The notes beneath the pieces were generated by a model that did not search any database, was not told the origin of the DNA, and saw only the letters and a program-made list of their open reading frames with translations. DNA of 64,000 nt, from contig CM072879.1 of assembly GCA_036937835.1 (NCBI GenBank), positions 3,718,001 through 3,782,000 on the forward strand, written 5' to 3'. Shown here in pieces: positions 22,594 through 36,265 of this stretch. The translations under genes and the position numbers were made by a program. Source of the DNA: Pampus argenteus. Its lineage: Eukaryota > Chordata > Actinopteri > Scombriformes > Stromateidae. Each line of letters opens with the position of its first letter. The first letter of the stretch is position 1.

Positions 22594-24727
22594 AAATACA
22601 TCGGCTGGCTGGATGGAAAGCTAGATGTATTCTACTGTATGCCTGAAAAGGCCTTAAGGGCAGCAGATGTCTGTTGGTCCGTTGGACACAGAGGGACATC
22701 CACACAACAGCTGATTTTCATGTCTTTGAACTGTGAGGCTTCCTGCAGTCTAAACTGGTTAATGGCGTTTATCCATAAGACACAAATATGTATGTTTAAA
22801 AGGAGTCTTACCAAGGTCCAAATGCATCAATACTACTAGTTCACCAAAACTCCACACAAGTTTCTCGGTGCTCTGTGATACAAATGGGACGATTTTTAAT
22901 TAGTATTTCTGATATTTCATGGTACAATGTGTTTTTCACAGCAGACATTCTGACATGTCACAGTAGGAAACGCACAGGTGTAAATAATCCAATTAACACG
23001 AGCTCAATTCATCTTAGCTGCATCAGCTTCAGGGTGCATGCTGGCTCACTGGATTACCTGGACACTTGAACAGAGCCTTCGTTAATGTTATTAGTAACAC
23101 CTGTGTTTTTCTTGCTAAGGCAAATCAAAATGCCTACTGTTCCCCCCCCGATCAGAGAAAGCCTTTCTCAATCTGCATCATTGTCTGTACTTGTATTCAC
23201 TTGTGACGTCATCGGTACTGTTCCAGGTTAAGATCCACGAGTAAGGTCCAAATTCCCGCATTTGTGTTCTTGCTCTGCTCGTTCTATGGAGGATACATCG
23301 GGGGGGGGGTGACTTGTGTGGACTTGTGACAGCCAAGTATCCCAGAATGCATTTTGCACCAACCAGCAGCAATGTCTGAGGAGTGTGAAACTCTTAACCG
23401 TGTACTACAGTGGTTGTGTCAAGTAATGTTAAACTTGTTAAATCTGTGGCCGATTTATCAACGTAGAGCCTCCTTGACAAATCCTTTTGATATTTGCCGC
23501 TGGGTCTGATGTCTCTGTAGTGGGACATGAGATATAGTTGATTCTGGGTATATCTAACAACCAATGTTTAGTCTCTGAGTCTAAATATATTAATTTTTCC
23601 CTGGTTGTAGATTGAAACTAAAGTTTGTAGTAAAGTAGCTGCTGGATGGGTGTGAGTGTTGGCTGTGAGTGCTTGTATCATTACCTGTATGTCCGGGGAA
23701 GGGTTGGAGCCACATTTGGGCAGTCTCCATCCATAACAATAATATTACATAATATCTGATTGAGAGTATTAGTCTTTATGTTTTAAGCTTTGTCCAGGGA
23801 CTTTGTTACCCTTTTCAAGGCAACACGCGTGTTTCTCTGCTTTGTATTTTAGCCGTATAGAGAGCCGTCATGAGATTCCTTTTTAAAGAAACTAATTAGC
23901 TTTAGTTTGCCAGGCTGTATATGAAACTTAAGGCAGACAACAACACAGATGCAGTGGCCCTTGAAATAAAGTGTACGTTGGGACTGTGAACGCATTCAAA
24001 CATTCAGTTACACAGTGTAGTAATTAATATACTATTTTGGGGATCTTAGGTACCCACCTACCCAAAGGCAGAGGCAGCACTAGTCTGCAGCAAACCTGAC
24101 TACTTCTACAGAGGAAGCCAGGGCCAGTCAGCCACACAGGAAGAGGACTGAGAGGGAAGAGGAGAAAGGCCATCCACAGCACGAGCAGAACCATATCTTA
24201 GTTAGTATATTTTTATTCCTGAGGAATGATGACCAAAATTACAAAAAATAAAATAAAAAATAATAAGACTTGATAAGAGGTGACAGCTGTCATCATGTAC
24301 CTCCCGCATGAGACAAAACACACACTTTAAACCAGCACTTCAATGAGAATAATGCACAAAGTGGGTCGATACACACCCCAGACAAAAGGATATCACCTCT
24401 CTGAGTATCTGTCTGACAGGCGAGAAGAAAACATGTGTTTCCACGGGGACGAGCAAGGGCTGTGTACCGGGTGCTGCTCAATTACCCTCACTACTACTCC
24501 TACACCATAAAACAGTCAGTGTGTGTGTGTGAGGCGTGAGAGGAAAAATCAATATCCTCACAACAGCTTCATTTTCAGCATTATGTGAGCAGAATTCACT
24601 CGGTGAAATAATCCTTAAAGTGTTAACCTGCTAATCAATGGGAATCAATGCGGGAATGCAGAGGTCACGTTGAGCGCGGTGAGCAAACGGTGGTGGTGCT
24701 GAGAGGCAGAGGAGGGTGAGTCGAGAT

Positions 24728-24767
<40 letters not shown>

Positions 24768-25657
24768 TGGCTGTGAAAGCAACTACTTGATATCGGAAGA
24801 GCAGCTGGATTCCTGGAAGATCATAAAATCTTTAAATCATTTTATATCTTGAAAGAAATGTGGTGATTTCCTCCAGCGATGTTAGAACATATTAGTGAAT
24901 GACTGTCTTTCAGCTCTACTGGAGTGGAAACTGGACTGCACAACTCTTCGGAAATCCATTTGAAAAAAAAAAAATCAGCAGGGGAACTTAAATTTTTAGG
25001 TTCTACAGTGGAAACAGTCCCCGCTTAGATATGGAACTTATGGAAATTTGCTCCAGTGGGATCTCTGTAGATATCTGTGAAGATGAAGTGGATGCCTTCA
25101 GTTTTATATTCCTCAGTCAAACATGAAGCGAAAAAAAGTAGAAAAATGTTTTCCATTTAAATGTTGTAAAGTGTGAATTTAACACTAAAGGTGTGTAGCC
25201 CCTCTTCCTCTGTAAGAGTTGGAAAAATGGAAATTTTGACCTCATGGTGCCACTGAAATAAAAGTAGAGTTATCCTCATTTTGGATGGTATTTATCCTGT
25301 GTGAATAATGAATGCCTGTAATAAGTTTGATGCTGATCTGTCCACTAGATTTTGAGACATTCGATCAGCCAATCAGCTGCTAGCGTGGCTAAAACATCTA
25401 ATCTAGCTGTGGTTTGGTGTCTAACAACACCTAAATAAAAAATATCTGGCTCTTAGACTGCCAAATGTTGTAAAAGAGCCGCTGCTAGAAACAAGGTTGA
25501 CGACAGCAGTGGGACTAATAAAGTTGATGCCATAAAAACTGAACGATAAGCTGATGGAGGCTCTGAGGGGCACTGCAGATGTGCAGATTTTGGGTGATGA
25601 TTCTCTGTGGGCTCATCACTAAGAGAAACCCTTACACATGACATAGATATTGTTAAT
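22594..25657. other. Intergenic, no gene seen
   Basis: It includes a C-run (23143-23150), a G-run (about 23300-23308) and a (GT)n microsatellite at 24732-24766. No coding exon or known mobile element was recognised. Long unique-looking stretches here could hold regulatory sequence, but nothing in the sequence proves it. Confidence 0.5.
24732..24766. repeat. (GT)n microsatellite
   Basis: About 17 GT dinucleotides. Confidence 0.95.
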
Positions 25658-25684
25658 TAAAAATATTGATTAGTGCAGCTTTAA
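25658..25684. repeat. 27-bp copy of the MITE end found at 34351-34377
   Basis: TAAAAATATTGATTAGTGCA plus GCTTTAA is identical at both places. Here the left end of the element is not recognisable. Confidence 0.7.
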
Positions 25685-28600
25685 TATGAAATTAAAACCG
25701 CAAGTGGTGATGACGGTCCCTCGCTCCCCCCCCGCACCACCACGTAACACACGCAGACGTTCAGGGACGGTTTTATTTTATTTATTTTTTTCATTTGCTT
25801 AGGTAGCAGAGCAAGCGGTATTTCCTCAGAAGCTCTGTGCATGAGTGACTAGATACGAAGATGGAAAGGGTCCTCGATCACAGAGCGACAGAGGTGCGAG
25901 CAGGCTTTCCCTAAGGACAGGAGTTATTGCACGCCGTGTGCAGAGCGGGAAACTCTCTGATTTGCCATTCCAGTTTCAAACAGGTTGACTCACCTGTAAA
26001 CAATGAGCTGTTGTCATCCCTGTATCTGTATCTGTATCTGAAACTGAAACTGAAACTGAAAAAGTTTAAATATTGCAAACAAGTGAATAAATCACGTCAC
26101 TCAAGCTCTTACTGTGCTGAAACAATGAAAACATCAGATCCGGGTGGACAGAAGACAGCCTGTCCTTAAACTGATATGTTAAACAACCATAAATGACACG
26201 TTTTCCACATGGTTTTCCATCGGTTGACGTTTTACTTGCACTTTTTATCACCTTGTTGCATCCTCTTCTTCTGTGACGGTTTAATCACTCCGACTCCCAT
26301 TTTCTGGAAATTCTGTTAAAATTTGTGCTGCATTTGGAGGGAAAACTTGGCAAATGCAGGCAAGACTTTGTGAATAAAGCCGGCTACAACGCTCCATCTC
26401 CACAAAGGACCATTGATCTTTACATACAGTATACCATATGATAGACTCTATAACTCTATAACTTAAGACTAAGACAGAAAACAAGTATATTTCCCAAAAT
26501 TTAAGGTCAGATATTACCTGATACTTTCCAAAATCCATCAAACTAGAGGTCTGATAGAGGCTCGTTGGTGATGAAGACAACAAACGACAGGAATCTGGGA
26601 CCAGGATTAACACCAAATAAAGCTGCTTTATTGTCAAGTGTATTAATATAATGTTTTGATCTGGATTTAAATCTGAACAAACACAACGTTTGAGCCAAAT
26701 ATGACACAGATATTCTCAAATTCAACCTGCAAACCTTCAAAAGATTACATTTGGCTCTCAAAGGATTGTGTTAATCATCACATCACATTGTTGAGGTTTA
26801 GTCTGCTACATACCATCCTGCCCTGAGATCTCATCCCAGGAAGTTTAACTGCTCTTCACCATCAGAGCAGGCCTCGATCTCCGGATCATGTGACCCCAAC
26901 GACTCTTATACATTCATACATTCGAATTACAATAGGTTCCTCGCAGTTTTTTCACCGCTCGGGACCTAATAAGTAGCAGGTTATACTTGTTTGTCTGCTT
27001 TAATGCAGAGATAAAACAGCTGACAGAAAGGCACAAGGTTTATCTCCAGAGATCCAGATCCACTGCAGGGAGCGTCTAATGAATCAATTATTATAGGCAA
27101 ACATTGTGTGTTATTAGTGTGAAATTAGAATATTAGAGAACAAACACTGCTGAAGAAAGTTATTAATGTGACAGAACAAAGAGGAATGACTGAATTAAGT
27201 TGAACAGCAATCATATTTTCCGACAGTAAAGCATTAGATTTGGGTTCTTATTCTATTCATTTGAATTCAGTAGCTGCTTTGCTTTTCACGTACAGCCCTA
27301 CGTCGTCTTCTTCTGAGGTTTTTATGACCATCATAAACTGTAGCAGGCGCCAAGCAGCTGGAAGACATTATTTATAGTTCATTTCCGACAATCAGTCAAC
27401 TGTTAATAGTCATTGCATTAATATCCAATGTGTTCATTTCATATTTCACACTACAGACTGCCCCTTATTTTGTGACCATAAATAACTTCCTATTTACAAT
27501 TTAGACATCATATCATAATATAATCAAACTAGCTTGTTAAATAAAGATAACAGATGTAAACATGATAAATGATGATTGAAACCCTGAGGTCAATGGAGTC
27601 CCATCAGCTTTGATTTTTTATACACTGTACAACAATTGTAACTATAGTATATATTATATATAATAACATCTAGTGTATAAGAAATGTCAGCTGCAGTGTG
27701 TGTTGTGTGTTGCATGCAATACAAACTCCATACAGATGGCAACATATCTACTGTTGCACACTGTTATATTCATAATTACAACATATATATTATTAGAGTA
27801 TTTAATACTTGTGTGACAATGCTTGCATACACATTTTCTTTGTTTTTTTTTAACTTGAAATGCACAGAAAGCGACATGTCAGGAGGCGGATGGCAAACGT
27901 GGAGCATATCTGTGGAGCGATGTGACAGCTTTAGCAGTGTAGTCTCTGATTGGCTGGCAGTCACAGTCAGACGCTCTCCACAACACTTTGAAAAGCCAAC
28001 ATTGAATAGCTCGAGAGTCCCAATTACCTGCAGCAAACGGCCCATTTGACTGTAGCACTGACCAATACTGTTTGTGATGCACTCCAATGTTAACTTGAAG
28101 GATCACAGGTCTACATGGTCAACAGTGACTCACTCTGCCTCCATCAAACAAATCTGATGTAGGCTCAACAGCTGTGCTGTGCCTCAGTGTGTGTGTGTGT
28201 GTGTGTGTGTGGTGTTTTTTTTCCCATTTGCATTGTGACATGTCAACCTGCTGGACCTTCATCTGTAGTATTTTGCATATATATTAGTCTAATATATATG
28301 CATCAGAAATCCAGTGTGAGACCTGCAGAGAGGAGGTCAGATTTATTGGTTGTGGATCAGAAATTAGAAAATAAAAAATAAAAAATAAAAAAGGGCAGCT
28401 TGTTGTTTGCACCAAATGGATTTTGGCATGTACAGGCAGATATTCAGATAGCAAAATATGACTTCAAACACTTATTTAAAGAGTATCTTTAACGTTTCTT
28501 GACCTCAGGGCATAATGTAACAATCATATATTTATGTTACAACAATCAGTTTCAATGATTTCAACTTTGTTTTTGAGAAATTATGCTTTGTCTGTCATTT

Positions 28601-29977
28601 TGTCATTTTCTCTGGCTCCATGATGTTGAGATCAGGGCTCTAATATTAATAATAATAACTAGGTATGTTGAGAAAGAGATTGTAGAGAAACTCAACCCTA
28701 CCTTGATTGTTTTGCTTCCCAGATTCTGTGATCTTGAGCTGCAGCAGCCAGTACAACATCTGGCTCAGTTGTTATGCTAGACTTCCTGCTGCTAGTGCTA
28801 CTGGTACTCCTGTCAGCCTTAGAGTGGATCCAACACTTTGATACGAGCCAAGTAGCCCTTCATACAGTCTTTGACCACAGGCTTGTGGTCCTGTTCCCCA
28901 ACATAGCACTGTCTTCATGTTCCATCTATTTATAATCTGCTGCAGCAGCTATAACACAAAACCCTCAAGAAACACTCTTACTAGTAACATATAGATATGG
29001 AATAATAAATCCTATGCTATCTTAATATTCTTATTATGCTAACCTCATGCAAACACAGGATAGCATTTTCTTACTGCTCCCAGTTTTTGCATTAAACAAA
29101 GATTAAAACATCCGGGACGCATTTCTGTCAATTAACACTGAATAAATCTGCTGCAGAAACCTTTTTTACTGTCTAATATCAAACTGTTTTATGGCATGAG
29201 CTGGGATCGGTTAGGGGTACACACTGGGGTTTATGTGTACAAAGTATAGTTCAAAAATAATAATAAGAAGAAGAAGAAGAATTGTATTTATATAGCAGTT
29301 TTCAAGCATAAGCACATAATATTTCCAGATTTAAAATGATAAAATATTCTGGGTTTTTCAGTGAGAGAGAATGACTAGTTTTCATTTTATGGATTTTTAT
29401 TCAGGTAATGGAATTTTTTTTTGTGCACGTAAAAAATGTCATTATTAAGTTATTATTCTAAGCAGAGGATTTTCAAATGACTTAAACCTGTCTGTACGGC
29501 GGCTTTAAGGACAATTTTGCACGCAGAGTATTACAGTTCTGCTACTTAACTAGAGTGAAGGCTCTGAACACCTCTTTCTTTTTAATAATGATGAATTCCC
29601 AGTGATTTATAATCTGTTACACACATACTGTGAACCACCTACTATTGACACAGCTGACAAATGACACACAACTCTACCCCCGACTAAAGGGCTTTATTGA
29701 TGTAGTCATACTGTTTTTAACTGGGCTTTATGTGTTTATCTTTGCAGTTGTGTGTCCTATCACACACACAGGTGGAAGTTTTAGTTTTTCAGATACTTCT
29801 ACTTGAAAACAAAACACAACCTTGTTTTTTTTTAAAATATAATTTTGATATCACCGCTTCATGAAATGGATTAGTTATAACACACATATTTTATATAGCA
29901 AAACACAACAAAAGTGATGAAATTGATCAATATACCAATATGATATCTGCCCTACACCTGAAAGCAATATGATTATC
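25685..29977. other. Intergenic, no gene seen
   Basis: Local repeats only. At 26020-26062 three TGTATC-type units pass into three TGAAAC units. A (GT)n run lies at 28187-28211. At 28624-28645 GATGTTGAGATCAGGGCTCT resembles a Tc1-like fragment. At 29260-29300 an (AAG)n plus TTGTATTTATATAGCAG segment may be a LINE tail. No exons recognised. Confidence 0.45.
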
Positions 29978-30228
29978 AAAAGAGAGAGGAGAGGAGAGGA
30001 GAGGAGAGGAGAGGAGAGGAGAGGAGAGGAGAGGAGAGGAGAGGAGAGGAGAGGAGAGGAGAGGAGAGAAGAGAAGAGAAGAGAAGAGAAGAGAAGAGAA
30101 GAGAAGAGAAGAGAAGAGAAGAGAAGAGAAGAGAGGAGAAGAGAGGAGAGGAGAGGAGAGGAGAGGAGAGGAGAGGAGAGGAGAGGAGAGGAGAGGAGAG
30201 GAGAGGAGAGGAGAGGAGAGGAGAGGAG
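29978..30228. repeat. 251-nt homopurine tract, (GAGGA)n-(GAGAA)n-(GAGGA)n
   Basis: Every base on the plus strand from 29978 to 30228 is a purine. Two GAGGA pentamer blocks (about 29985-30067 and 30136-30228) flank a GAGAA block (about 30068-30135). The long open frames on both strands are products of the 5-nt period. Confidence 0.97.
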
Positions 30229-31289
30229 TGTAAAAAGAAGTCAGATTTTCAGCTAAGCTCCTCAGTGGTGTGTTTTCTATCACATACACTCAGTGTCTGG
30301 GAGCATTTTGTCCACATCCACTAACGTCTTGTTACGATCTACATTCACTCAAGAGAACTATTAATGCTCCGTGTCATCATGGACATAAACGAAAATGATA
30401 AGCTGTACTCTGGTTGACCCTTTCGTGAGCTGCTCTGCCATCATATGCTGGGAAATGTTGCTGTTAGATCATCATAATCACAATCATGCTGCTTCCTCGG
30501 AACGAACAGTGATAAAAGCGTCCTCTCCTTTCTAATCTCCTTCCTCCTGAACATTCTCTTCATGAAAACGAATGAGGAGCTGGGGAGAGCATCTATTATT
30601 CAAAGTCAATTACTCAGCAGGTTTTATTAATTTTTTTTCTTCTGTGGATGATGACTGCAGGCTGCTTCAGAGGTATTTTTAGGATGGAATCGGTGTCTCA
30701 TGATACTTCCATGTCTCGGCGTAAGATCTAACTTTAACTTTATTTGTCATCTCTACACGCCGCCGCTGTTTGCTGAATTGCTAATGAATCAACAGAACTC
30801 ATTTGAGGTACTTCTACTCTATCATTGCCTGTGGATTAATATTACATGCTGTGTGTGGCGATGTCTCTTTGTCTTGCGATAAAAAGTACTTTACACTCGG
30901 TCTTTAATCTTCATTAAAAAGCCAAACATGCTGTTTACCAGTGAGCCTCCGATAGCATCTGGCAAGTGAAGCGGTGAAAGCTCTCAAAGCTCCTCCTCAG
31001 CTTTGATTTCCGGTGCCACGAGGACCAGGGACATTTTTATCACAGATGGCATCTGTTCAGTGAAAAAAGAGGCATATATTCAAAGTAACATTTTTATTAT
31101 TCTGACATATCTGATGTCTGAATGTCTCCTCCTCCTCATCCCTCCGAGCAGAAGAGTGCGATGCTTGTATCCGTAAGGTGTGTTAAGCCACAGACTTTCT
31201 GATGGAAATATACTGTCCTTAATGTTTTACTTATTTTAGCAACGGATGAACAGCCGCCAGTCAGTCTTATTTGACTTTGTCAGATTGCC

Positions 31290-31560
31290 ATGACATTTGT
31301 TGTGGTTATTCATTAACCCCACAAATGATAAATGATTCCTATTGATATTGTTGACCGCTGGCCTTTTCCTATAGTACCGCATTCAGGTCAAAATGTCCAT
31401 ATGACCAGCGCTTTGGACCATGACAAGGTATCTCGAAGTCTTATTATTTCTATTAAATGAGCTGTTTATATTCATAATCCCCAGAGGATAAGACATAGTG
31501 TTTTTTCGATGACCCCTTGACCTATCCGAAATCCAATAGATGTAGCACCACTTTTCCAAG
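31290..31560 (+). repeat. Dispersed fish repeat (CCCCAGAGGAT family)
   Basis: GATTGCCATGACATTTGTTG, then TTCATAATCCCCAGAGGATAAG, then ATGACCCCTTGACC follow the same block order as at 7290-7410. It is more diverged, with an insertion between the blocks. Confidence 0.45.
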
Positions 31561-32254
31561 GCTGCAGTGGTGGTTTCAGACAGATTTTTAAAGGTGGAAT
31601 GATTGTACGTGGCAGATATTACACACACACATTGCATAATGGCTCTATGAGTCCTACTCATGAACATCCTGCTGTTCCACACAAGCAAGCCAAGTTTACA
31701 TCACAATGCAGCAAAGAAAACACAGATGAATGCACATTTAAATCTACTACTGCGGAATATATTAGGAATTGGTTCATATAATAATTTGAGGAATTTACAT
31801 AAAATTGATGTTTTTCCGTCTCCTCGGTCGAAGTCTTTCAGGCACATTCACACACATACACTTAGCGAAAAAGCAGTTCAGTGGTCAAATTTGTGCATGT
31901 GAAGCAAAATAAAATTTCAGTTTGAAGAAGCCTGAAATCATCTGTATGGTGTAAGTTCTGCTTTATGTGTTTAATTATTATGAACATTGAATCCTCTCAG
32001 CGTACGCAGGTTAAATAACTCAATATGCCGTTTGTGCCATACGTTACCCCTGTATGGTGTGTGACAACGTTCAGAGTGGATTAACACACCATCCACTGCT
32101 GTCCACAGTCTCAGACAGACCTCACATAGGGAGTTGGCGAAATAAACTGTGATTAATGTATTGATGCCAAATCAAACAAATAAAATTAGATTAAATTACC
32201 AGATAAATACGAGAGGGGAAGTTTACATGATAATTGTGTTTTTTAGTTACATGA

Positions 32255-32330
32255 CATGGTCAAAAGTATGTGGACACCTGAGAATCTAAATGAGTTGCAT
32301 GGGGATGAGGTTGGAGCTCCGTGCAGGCTC
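32255..32330 (+). mobile_element. Tc1-like terminal repeat fragment (internally deleted)
   Basis: CATGGTCAAAAGTATGTGGA and CACCTG form a typical Tc1-like terminus. It passes within 20 bp into TGCATGGGGATGAGGTTGGA GCTC, which belongs further inside such elements, so the middle is deleted. Confidence 0.6.
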
Positions 32331-32640
32331 AGATGCTTTCTAAGCTTATATATGAATATTATAGAAATAAACAGTGTTTGATATTTTTGAACTAAATGAA
32401 TGTAGTGCTTTTCTCCATATGTTGCAATGCTTCTGTCTCTGTACAACTGTCTATCTTTGCTCTCTAATAACAGTCAGTTGTCAAGGCTACAGGTTAGTGA
32501 TGGTGTGAAATTACATTTTTCTTGCTGAATAATAGAACACATCCTACAGAAATATAATAATACATTTCACTTCACTCAATCATATCTTATGCAGGATAAA
32601 ATGGAACTCATTAAATAAGCCACTGCACTATAATAGATGC

Positions 32641-32708
<68 letters not shown>
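32641..32708. repeat. (AT)n array
   Basis: An almost pure AT repeat with two TACATA interruptions. Confidence 0.9.
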
Positions 32709-33311
32709 GTAACACTGTAAATGAGACATTTTGACAGACACAGACAGATTTTTTTGACATGGTGCTGGAGTATTTTCCCTCAGATTATACGTTCAGGTAT
32801 GAGTGTGGTTGGGTTTTATCCAGATGAGGCTCTCTGTTTGGCTCTGATGGAGGTTTGAAGCCACACCGCTCATTATTTTTTTAAGTAGCTCCACCTTTTT
32901 CCTCCATTACCAACAGCTTCTCCCAGCACCTGAGTCAGCAAGCATAAGATATGCACTGCCAATAACTGTCAAGCAAGAGGCTCCAATCAGGATGTAAAGT
33001 GAGTCCGCACTAATTGTGGTTTCTAAGAATAGGGAGTCTCACTGTGATTGATTTTTTTTTTTTAAGACCACCTCTTATCCCTGATATGAAAGACAGAGAG
33101 AAGCTCCGCTGTTGTATTTGTGTTTTTTTTCAAATCCACCGAGATTAGCTGTGAAACAGGAGGAAGGGTCGGTCAGTGTAACGGAGCCTAATGCGAAGAG
33201 GCAGCGGGGAGAATAGAGTCAGTCGTCTGAGTGACACCTTCATGAGAAGGCATGACATTTCATCTGGACGCGTTTCCGCCAGCTTAGAGGCCCCCGGCAG
33301 CCATGCATATG

Positions 33312-33342
<31 letters not shown>

Positions 33343-33954
33343 CACATCACACTGTTTTCAAGCTTCAGAGACACATAATGATGTAACATAATGTGTTAGT
33401 TTTGGCTTTTTTTTTTTCGCCTTTGTTTTAGCATGATGGCTCCGGTATTGTGTTATCACGCATCTCTCACTAACTCACGGCAATTTATCGCCAGATGGAT
33501 CCGTCAGGAGATCACGTTGTCACATAGGAGACACGGGAGACATTATACCGAGGACTTCAGAGGACATGTTGTTGGTTTAATAAAGAAGAAGGCAGCAGTG
33601 AGGAAAAGTTGCTCGACGACAGCATTGTGTCTATATTCTGTACAATAATAATAATAGTAAGTAAAGTAAAGGTAACAGTCCCGGCCTTCATCATTCACAG
33701 CCTGAGCTCACCCTGAGGGGGAGTTCATCAGTAAAAGAGTTTGGAAGCTTGGAGTGTCACCTCTGCTCCTCTGTGTTGAAAGGAGTCAGATGAGGTGGTT
33801 CATGATGCAGGGAGTTATTCTGGGCACATCTAGCTTGGGGGGAGACTAAGGGACACCCGGGGGAGAGATGGAGGGGATGCAGGAATAGCTGAATACCTGG
33901 CTGGAGATGAATATGGATGAATGAACCATCTTAGTTGTCCCCTTAAAATATCCC

Positions 33955-34377
33955 TTAAAGTGAGGCTATGTAACTTTTTGTGGTCAGAGTTGGATATTAC
34001 AGGATAATGGAGACATGTAGTGTAATCATAGCACTTAGCTGAGTCATAACTGCAATATCATTCATACAGCAATATCTTTCTAAAGTCTGCCGCATCACAG
34101 GCTACTGATGAATATAAGTATTGATCCATCAAAAAAATAGCAGACTGTGATCAACCCTGTAATGAATTTATTTGCTGAGAAAAGCTGCTGGAAACGATGG
34201 TTAACAAGAGCAGAGTGTAGGAGCTTAAAAAAAAATAAAATAAAATAAAATAAAGGCCCAAAGTCTCCGTAGAGCTGAGCCGACCTGCAGAGTCTGTCTG
34301 GATTTAAAAATACGAATGACATCTTTCATATTATACATTTGTTGATACAATAAAAATATTGATTAGTGCAGCTTTAA
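33955..34377. mobile_element. Candidate TTAA-flanked MITE
   Basis: A 423-bp stretch begins TTAA|AGTGAGGCTATG and ends TAGTGCAGCT|TTAA. The ends give an imperfect inverted repeat (AGTGAGGCTA against AGCTGCACTA). TTAA duplication is the hallmark of piggyBac-type insertion. No ORF is present. The last 27 bp are repeated exactly at 25658-25684, so the end belongs to a repeated family. Confidence 0.45.
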
Positions 34378-36265
34378 GGATGTTTTAAGCAGTTCTTTAA
34401 TAAATTCCCAAAAGATTAAGTTATTAAATCATGGCATCTTATGCACACGTTATCTCACATTATATCACAAGAATTTTGTTGTGCGCACAAGATAATAAAA
34501 ACATATCATCTTTCAGGACTCTTCTGTCACCTAATTGTTACTATTAGTGGTTTTCCCTTCGTTTGACCTTGTTCATAAAGCTGAAACTAAGGCTATGAGC
34601 CACGAGGTACGAGTTTCCTATATCTCTCTCTGTACAAAATCAGTCTCTGATATGTCACACTTGTTTGTAACAAAAACTTGGTTTTGCAGCAACGAATTAC
34701 TGCCCTCTGAAGCCAAACGCATTCACCAGTCTGATGAGAAATGCTCCTCTCAACTTGTGTCCTTGAGGATCTGCAGCAAACATAGCACCACAACAAAAAC
34801 ACACGGCTCATTCCAACAGAAACTCTCGTGGGAACGCTCGATCTTTGCAGAAAAAGTGTACACACACAGAACGCAGGTGGAATTAGGGGAAGATGTTGGG
34901 ATTGCAAAGTAGACGCAAACGATTCGGATCCTCAGGTTGTATGTTTGAGGTTGAGGTCAGCCTGCAGTCTTTAAAGGGAGAGAAACACAGGACGCCTCAG
35001 CTATAAATGAATATTTAAATAGGCATGTGTTCATTGTAACACACAGATGAGTGAGAGTACATAGAGAAGAGTACATATAATTCATTCATGAGTAAAGAAT
35101 CAACCAAATAGCATAAACAAACATTTTTGTCTTAAATGTTCAGTATTTTCCTGAAACGCTTTGTTTCCCATATTCTATCTATTATAATTATAATAGAGCA
35201 ATATGTTACATGTTTAATGCTCTGTCTATGCGACCTGTCTCCTCTTTATTGCCTTGAAGAATAAGGCTGGAGATTGTCTATATTTGTAACAAATGTATGG
35301 ATCCAAACCAACAATGATCTGTGTATTAGTATTGTGTATGTATCTGATTCCTCTGTGCTGTAGTGATTGTCCGAAAACTATTAAAGGAATCTGATAATTA
35401 TGACTATATATATATCTGATGCATAAGAAGAAGAGGAACAGCATGCTGGGAGACTCACAGCCCACACTAATGTCACCTTGGTCACATTCTTTATCACCTC
35501 CGGTCATGAACAGCAGAACATCCTGTTGTGTTCAATCGTATAATAATAATGATAATTTCATATGAGTTAAATAAACAAACAAACATGGAAATATATCAAT
35601 CCGCCCACTCCACTCGTCTCTTATTTAATGTGAGGCTTTCATTTTAAAATGACCAGCTGGTGTTTTCTTCTGTGTGTCTGTGTTTACAACAGGAATGTGG
35701 ACCGAGTGGACTCTCATGATGCAGTCAGTGCTAATCACAGGTCTGTAATCCTGTCACGCATATACTTCATATCTTTGGTTTAATTAAATATGTTTTAAAT
35801 AAACAAACTGTCACATCTGCCTTACTTTTATATAAATCCATCTGTTCTGTCTCTACATGAGCAACAAGGCAAGACCGGTTTCTGAATCAGGGTATTAAAA
35901 GTATCTATGTATTCAGAAATAATAAAGTACAGCTTTTGCAGCGTGTATAGGCTTCAGGTCTTTACTGAAATTGAACCGATGGCTCATCAGCGTGGACTTT
36001 AACTACTGATTCGTTACAGAAACGCATCGAGTTTGAAAGATGGGTGGGTGTGTTACAACAGGTGGGTTCCAACGCAAAGCATGTGGTTGCATTATGGGAA
36101 ATGTAGTATTGGGAGGGTGTGGGGTAGACTCAGTTCCAACATATAAACCTGGACTCTGTGTGTAATTAATTACTGTCACATCCTGACTGATCCGGTGTTA
36201 ATGAAGCCAGTGGTGGGTAGAGCACTGAAAATCTATATTAAAATTAAAAATTCTATTTCTTACTA
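34378..36265. other. Intergenic, no gene seen
   Basis: AT-rich sequence with short open frames on both strands (for example near 34600-34900 and 35226-35507) that show no recognisable domain or paired splice sites. Confidence 0.45.

Larger units (their letters stand above)
30229..33954. other. Intergenic, repeats only
   Basis: No gene recognised. It holds a dispersed repeat copy (31290-31560), a Tc1-like end (32255-32330), an AT array (32641-32708) and a (CA)n run (33314-33343). Confidence 0.5.

Noticed and set aside
29927..30289. Long frames of Leu-Ser-Ser-Pro or Arg-Gly-Glu repeats
   Set aside because: They are produced by a pentamer homopurine repeat that happens to lack stops on both strands.
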